From SIG440 sp045532055 (GTDB taxonomy: Bacteria > Bacillota > Clostridia > Monoglobales > Monoglobaceae), in contig JAZSFF010000001.1 in assembly GCA_045532055.1 (NCBI GenBank), positions 1 through 8,605 of the forward strand: a stretch of DNA of 8,605 bases, given 5' to 3'. Position numbers and translations under genes: made by a program. The notes under the pieces are model-generated. The model saw nothing but the letters and a program-made list of their open reading frames with translations, was not told where the DNA came from and searched no databases. This document shows, piece after piece, positions 5,689-8,605 of this stretch. The number at the start of each line of letters is the position of its first letter. Positions within the stretch are counted from its first letter, which is position 1.

Positions 5689-8049
5689 ATGTTTTTATCA
5701 ATGAACTGGATTTCTGACTTTGTTGATTTGTCAGGCTTGGATAAAATAAAACTTATAAACCAATTCTCGCTTTCTACAGCAGAGGTTGAAAACGAGATAT
5801 TCTTTAAAGGAAGCGACATCGAGGGCATAGTGGTTGCAGAAATCAAATCTGTTGAAGACCATCCCGAATCAAAAAAGCTCCACCTCCTTAAAGTGGATGC
5901 AGGTGACGGACAGCTCACCGATATTGTATGCGGTGCTCCCAATGTACGTGTTGGCATGAAAACAGCTTTTGCAAAGGTGGGCGCAAGAATCGGTGAAATC
6001 ACCATTGCTCCCCGCCCCTTGGCAGGCTACCCCTCACATGGTATGTGCTGCAGCGAACGTGAGCTTGGCATCAGCGACAACCACGAGGGTATCATGGACA
6101 TCACCGAGGATGTTCCATGCGGAACCTCTGTAAAAGATATATACCAGATTGACGATATTGTCTTTGAGGTAGACAACAAATCCCTCACCAACCGTCCCGA
6201 CCTTTGGGGACACTATGGCATCGCAAGGGAATTTGCCGCACTTACAGGCAGACCTCTCAAGCCCCTTGACACAGTTGACCTCACAGCATACAACAATCTT
6301 CCCAAAGTTGATATGAAGATTGAAGACCCCCTTTGCCAAAGATACTCATGTCTGCAGGTGGAAAATATAACAAAGACAGTGAGTCCTGTGAATATGCGTA
6401 TCCGCCTGTTCTACTGCGGTATGCGTGGAATCAATCTTCTTGCTGACCTCACCAACTACCTTATGCTTGAAATGGGTCAGCCAATGCACGCATTTGACTC
6501 ACGCAAGGTTGAAAAGCTCCGTATAAAGAGATTTGAAAAGCCTTTCACTTTCAAAACCCTTGACGGCATTGACCGCAATATTGACGAAAACACCCTGATG
6601 ATTTGCAACGACAACACTCCTGTTGCTATTGCAGGTATCATGGGCGGTCTTGATTCCGAAATCGTTGAGGACACCACAACATTGACCCTTGAATCTGCCA
6701 CCTTTGATGCAGTTTCAATCCGCAAGTCAACTGTTCGCCTTGCACACAGAACAGACGCATCAATGCGCTACGAAAAGTGCCTTGACCCCGAGATGACTGT
6801 TCCTGCTATTGCAAGATTTGTGAAACTCCTTACCGATATTGACAGCGGTGTCAAGGTTGTTTCAAGCCTTACTGACGAATACGCTTTCCGTTATGACAAT
6901 ATCAAGATTGACTTTGACAAAAACTTCGTTGACCGTTATGCAGGAATTGAGATTTCAAACGATACAATCGTGAATACTCTCAAAGCTCTTGGTTTTGAGG
7001 TTGCATTGGACAATAATAAGTTTTCTGTTCAGGTTCCCTCATGGCGTGCCACCAAGGACGTAACAATGAAAGCGGATATCATCGAGGAAATAACCAGAAT
7101 TTACGGCTATGACAACTTTGATGTTCACACAGCGGTTGCTCCCCTTTATCCCATCCGTATGGCACAGGAAAAAACCGACGAGGACCGCATCAAAGATATT
7201 TTGGTTAAGCGTTTTTCACTTCACGAGACTCACTCATACCTTTGGGCATATTATGATGAATACAAGGCTCTGGGCATTGAGGTTGAGGACAACATCAAGC
7301 TGGCAAGTGCAACCAACCCCAACATAGAAACTTTGAGAAAGTCTATTGTTCCCACACAACTCTGTCAGGTGAAATATAACACAGGTTTCAGCACAGACTT
7401 TGGTCTCTTTGAAATCGGCAGAACAGTAAATGGATTGACAAAGGATAATCTTTGCGATGAACGTAAGAAACTGGCAATCACCTTGTTCAGCAAGACAAAG
7501 AGCGTTGAAACCCTTTACCTTGAGCTCCGTGATATGCTGGCAGTTGCGGCAGATGACATCAAGCATCAGGCACTCACCTTTGCACCTAGCGAGGCAAGTC
7601 ATTCATATGAGCATCCCAAAAACCTTAACACCATTCTTTGCGATGGCAAGGAACTTGGCAAAATCGGTATTGTTCACCCTACGGTTTCAAAGAAGATTGA
7701 CAAAAAAGCAGCTATTGTCTTTGCCGAAATTGATGTCCGTGACTTCTCTGAAATCAAGAATGCAAGCATCCACTATCAGGAGCCGTCAAAATACCCCGAG
7801 ATGGAAATTGACGTATCCTTTGTGTCAGAGAAGTTTGCACCTATCGGCGATGCAATAAAGGATGCAAATTGCGACCTTATCAAGTCAGTATCCGTGGTTG
7901 ACACCTACACCGACGAAAACGGCAAGTCAATCACCGTAAGAATGATTTTCTCTCATCCAGAACGCACCCTTATCAAAGAAGAGGTTATGGAAATTGTTGA
8001 TTCAATAATTGCAAACCTTGAATCCAAGGGAATCATGATGAAGAAATAA
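5689..8049 (+). CDS. pheT: Phenylalanyl-tRNA synthetase beta subunit
   Basis: Partner of PheS; binds tRNA and hydrolyses mischarged Tyr-tRNA-Phe. 786 residues, close to the family's usual 800. Domains in order: N-terminal B1 start (1-38); EMAP/OB tRNA-binding domain (about 39-150, with HPESKKLHLLKVDAG at 58-72 and CGAPNVRVG at 81-89); B1 remainder with DNKSLTNRPDLWGHYG (162-177); B3/B4 editing domain (about 210-370, GQPMHAFD 263-270, IAGIMGG 314-320); B5 (about 402-477) with Asp463, Glu466 and Glu467 of the magnesium site; a catalytic-like domain (about 490-690); and the FDX-ACB anticodon-binding domain (about 698-785). GGAG (5675-5678) lies 10 nt before ATG 5689. It is cotranscribed with pheS under the Phe T-box and ends in a strong terminator. 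All domains are present, so the enzyme should be functional. Confidence 0.97.
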   Translation: MFLSMNWISDFVDLSGLDKIKLINQFSLSTAEVENEIFFKGSDIEGIVVAEIKSVEDHPESKKLHLLKVDAGDGQLTDIVCGAPNVRVGMKTAFAKVGARIGEITIAPRPLAGYPSHGMCCSERELGISDNHEGIMDITEDVPCGTSVKDIYQIDDIVFEVDNKSLTNRPDLWGHYGIAREFAALTGRPLKPLDTVDLTAYNNLPKVDMKIEDPLCQRYSCLQVENITKTVSPVNMRIRLFYCGMRGINLLADLTNYLMLEMGQPMHAFDSRKVEKLRIKRFEKPFTFKTLDGIDRNIDENTLMICNDNTPVAIAGIMGGLDSEIVEDTTTLTLESATFDAVSIRKSTVRLAHRTDASMRYEKCLDPEMTVPAIARFVKLLTDIDSGVKVVSSLTDEYAFRYDNIKIDFDKNFVDRYAGIEISNDTIVNTLKALGFEVALDNNKFSVQVPSWRATKDVTMKADIIEEITRIYGYDNFDVHTAVAPLYPIRMAQEKTDEDRIKDILVKRFSLHETHSYLWAYYDEYKALGIEVEDNIKLASATNPNIETLRKSIVPTQLCQVKYNTGFSTDFGLFEIGRTVNGLTKDNLCDERKKLAITLFSKTKSVETLYLELRDMLAVAADDIKHQALTFAPSEASHSYEHPKNLNTILCDGKELGKIGIVHPTVSKKIDKKAAIVFAEIDVRDFSEIKNASIHYQEPSKYPEMEIDVSFVSEKFAPIGDAIKDANCDLIKSVSVVDTYTDENGKSITVRMIFSHPERTLIKEEVMEIVDSIIANLESKGIMMKK

Positions 8050-8054
8050 TTTAT

Positions 8055-8086
8055 AAAAAAGAAGCCAAAATTTTGGCTTCTTTTTT
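8055..8086. terminator. pheST operon terminator
   Basis: A perfect palindrome, GAAGCCAAAATTTTGGCTTC at 8061-8080, is extended by six A before and T after, giving a stem of up to 14 bp with a few loop bases, followed by seven T (8081-8087). Six nucleotides after the pheT stop codon. Being symmetric it could also act on the minus strand. Confidence 0.95.
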
Positions 8087-8091
8087 TGTGC

Positions 8092-8120
8092 TTGATTTTA
8101 ATCATTATTTGTGATAGAAT
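8092..8120 (+). promoter_or_regulatory. Promoter of the structured leader and 54-aa gene
   Basis: TTGATT (8092-8097), 17-nt spacer ending TGA (extended -10), TAGAAT (8115-8120). Predicted start at about 8126-8128 coincides with the first base of the long closing helix that follows, which supports both calls. Confidence 0.75.
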
Positions 8121-8126
8121 AGTTTT

Positions 8127-8285
8127 TGCGACATAGTTTAATAAATGTTATTTATGCATACCATAATAATGCGTTTTGGTAAAAACGTATGCCTTGGCTT
8201 GTCATATTATGGTATGAAAACTATGTCGCAGTAGTAAGTCTTGGCTTGCGTTTTTCGTGCGTCAGCTAAGGCTGACGCATTTTTT
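8127..8285 (+). promoter_or_regulatory. Unrecognised structured RNA leader, candidate attenuator or riboswitch
   Basis: RNA of about 160 nt between a promoter and an intrinsic terminator. Helices seen: P1, TGCGACATAGTTT (8127-8139) with its exact complement (8218-8230), 13 bp. P2, ATAAAT-GTT-ATTTAT (8141-8155). P3, CATACCATAATA (8157-8168) with its exact complement (8205-8216), 12 bp. P4 inside P3, CGTTTT-GGTA-AAAACG (8172-8187). P1, P2 and P3 make a compact three-way junction with at most one unpaired base between helices. A 9-mer CTTGGCTTG occurs at 8193-8201, in the P3 apical region, and again at 8240-8248, before the terminator. Both copies are complementary to AGCTAAG in the terminator. 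The terminator is 20 nt from the 54-aa start codon with only the SD between, so the leader most likely controls that gene; a free-standing ncRNA with some read-through is the alternative. It matches no riboswitch class I know. Confidence 0.7.
8258..8285 (+). terminator. Intrinsic terminator ahead of the 54-aa gene
   Basis: TGCGTCAGC (8258-8266) and GCTGACGCA (8271-8279), a perfect 9-bp stem with loop TAAG, then TTTTTT (8280-8285). It lies between the promoter and the SD of the next gene, as in attenuators. Confidence 0.93.
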
Positions 8286-8306
8286 ATTTACAAAGGAGAA
8301 AAAGCC

Positions 8307-8471
8307 ATGCCTGATTACGAAAAACTCTATCACAATCTATTCAACGAAATTACAGATGCCATCAAACAGCTCCAAAAGGCACAAACTGACGCAGAAGAAC
8401 TGTATCTTAATATGTGCGAAAAGGAATTCCCAAATGGCGAAGACCTTGAATACTTTGACCAAGAGGATTAA
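8307..8471 (+). CDS. Small acidic helical protein of 54 residues, function unknown
   Basis: The sequence starts MPDYEKLYHNLFNEITDAIK and is predicted by eye to be a mostly alpha-helical protein: residues 3-38 show a heptad-like spacing of Leu, Ile, Phe and Tyr, followed by an acidic tail (39-54). No signal, membrane segment or metal motif. From memory, small proteins of this DYEKLY-x2-LFN-x2-TDAI style recur as hypothetical proteins in Clostridia and their phages, but I can give no function. Start is ATG 8307, with AAAGGAG (8292-8298) eight bases upstream. An upstream in-frame TTG at 8241 would translate through the terminator hairpin and is rejected. The gene follows the structured leader and has its own terminator, forming a one-gene unit whose leader is nearly as long as its coding sequence. 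Confidence 0.85.
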   Translation: MPDYEKLYHNLFNEITDAIKQLQKAQTDAEELYLNMCEKEFPNGEDLEYFDQED

Positions 8472-8474
8472 ACC

Positions 8475-8515
8475 AAAAGAAGTTCTGCTACCCAGACGGT
8501 AGCAGAACTTCTTTT
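8475..8515. terminator. Long bidirectional terminator after the 54-aa gene
   Basis: An 18-bp perfect stem (8475-8492 with 8498-8515) around CAGAC. The stem starts with AAAAGAAG and ends with CTTCTTTT, so each strand carries a U-rich 3' end. It separates the 54-aa gene from the convergent gene at 8528. Confidence 0.95.
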
Positions 8516-8527
8516 AATTTCAACCTG

Positions 8528-8605
8528 TTATTCATTCACGCTGACAGGTATCTCCTCTTGCTTTTCTTCATTACCCTCAAATCCGTCTTTGCCGTATCTT
8601 ATAAA
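8528..8605 (-). CDS. C-terminal end of an unidentified protein, cut by window edge
   Basis: An open minus-strand frame enters from the right edge and ends at TAA (8530-8528). It gives 25 residues, ending in EEIPVSVNE after an acidic EGNEEKQEE run. A terminator suited to this strand follows at once, which supports a real gene end. Too little is visible to name a product. Confidence 0.6.
   Translation of the reverse strand, partial: FIRYGKDGFEGNEEKQEEIPVSVNE

Noticed and set aside
7234..7602. Minus-strand ORF inside pheT
   Set aside because: Shadow frame of a full-length conserved gene with no SD or recognisable domain.
8127..8230. Perfect inverted repeats at the ends suggest a MITE-like mobile element of about 104 bp
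   Set aside because: No target-site duplication is visible at the borders, the left end coincides with a predicted transcription start, and an inner second perfect helix plus terminator fits an RNA better. Genome copy number would decide; one copy argues against a MITE.
8127..8285. 6S RNA
   Set aside because: Length and promoter-terminator layout are compatible, but the three-way junction and lack of a large central bubble in a single long hairpin do not fit 6S, and the terminator abuts the SD of a gene.
8241..8306. Upstream TTG start giving a 76-aa version of the small protein
   Set aside because: It would translate through the terminator hairpin and has no SD; the ATG at 8307 has an ideal SD.
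1..8605. CRISPR arrays, tRNA or rRNA genes, transposases, phage genes
   Set aside because: No regularly spaced repeats, tRNA T-loop plus CCA patterns, rRNA signatures or mobile-element proteins were seen on either strand.

Overview
The window looks like chromosomal DNA of a low-to-moderate-GC Clostridia-type Firmicute, possibly a gut anaerobe. It carries a pyruvate formate-lyase gene behind a ZTP (pfl-motif) riboswitch, a ribonuclease J, and a pheS-pheT operon under a phenylalanine T-box. Promoters match the sigma-A/sigma-70 consensus, and U-tailed intrinsic terminators are abundant. No phage, IS, CRISPR, tRNA or rRNA signature is visible.

Layout: (1) Positions 1-993, minus strand: the 5' two-fifths or so of pflB with a near-perfect promoter and a ZTP riboswitch whose 3' end overlaps an intrinsic terminator. 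(2) Positions 1099-2929, plus strand: a self-contained RNase J transcription unit with promoter, short leader, TTG start behind a strong SD, and terminator. (3) Positions 2934-4296, minus strand: three small genes of unknown function. They encode an 82-aa two-CxxC protein, a 152-aa membrane-anchored protein, and a 126-aa protein with two membrane segments and a C-terminal zinc ribbon. (4) Positions 4300-8086, plus strand: promoter, Phe T-box leader (UUC specifier), pheS, pheT and terminator. (5) Positions 8092-8515, plus strand: a promoter, a highly structured leader of about 160 nt ending in an intrinsic terminator, then a 54-aa protein gene and its terminator. (6) Positions 8528-8605, minus strand: the C-terminal end of an unidentified gene.

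Much of the control here appears to be RNA-based. The ZTP switch senses one-carbon (10-formyl-THF) starvation and controls formate production by PFL. The T-box senses uncharged tRNA-Phe and controls PheRS. The leader at 8127-8285 has the same logic (promoter, folded domain, terminator, SD, ORF) but I do not recognise it. It contains a 13-bp closing helix, a 6-bp hairpin, a 12-bp helix and a duplicated 9-mer complementary to the terminator loop, so an antiterminator could form. This is the best candidate for something undescribed in the window.
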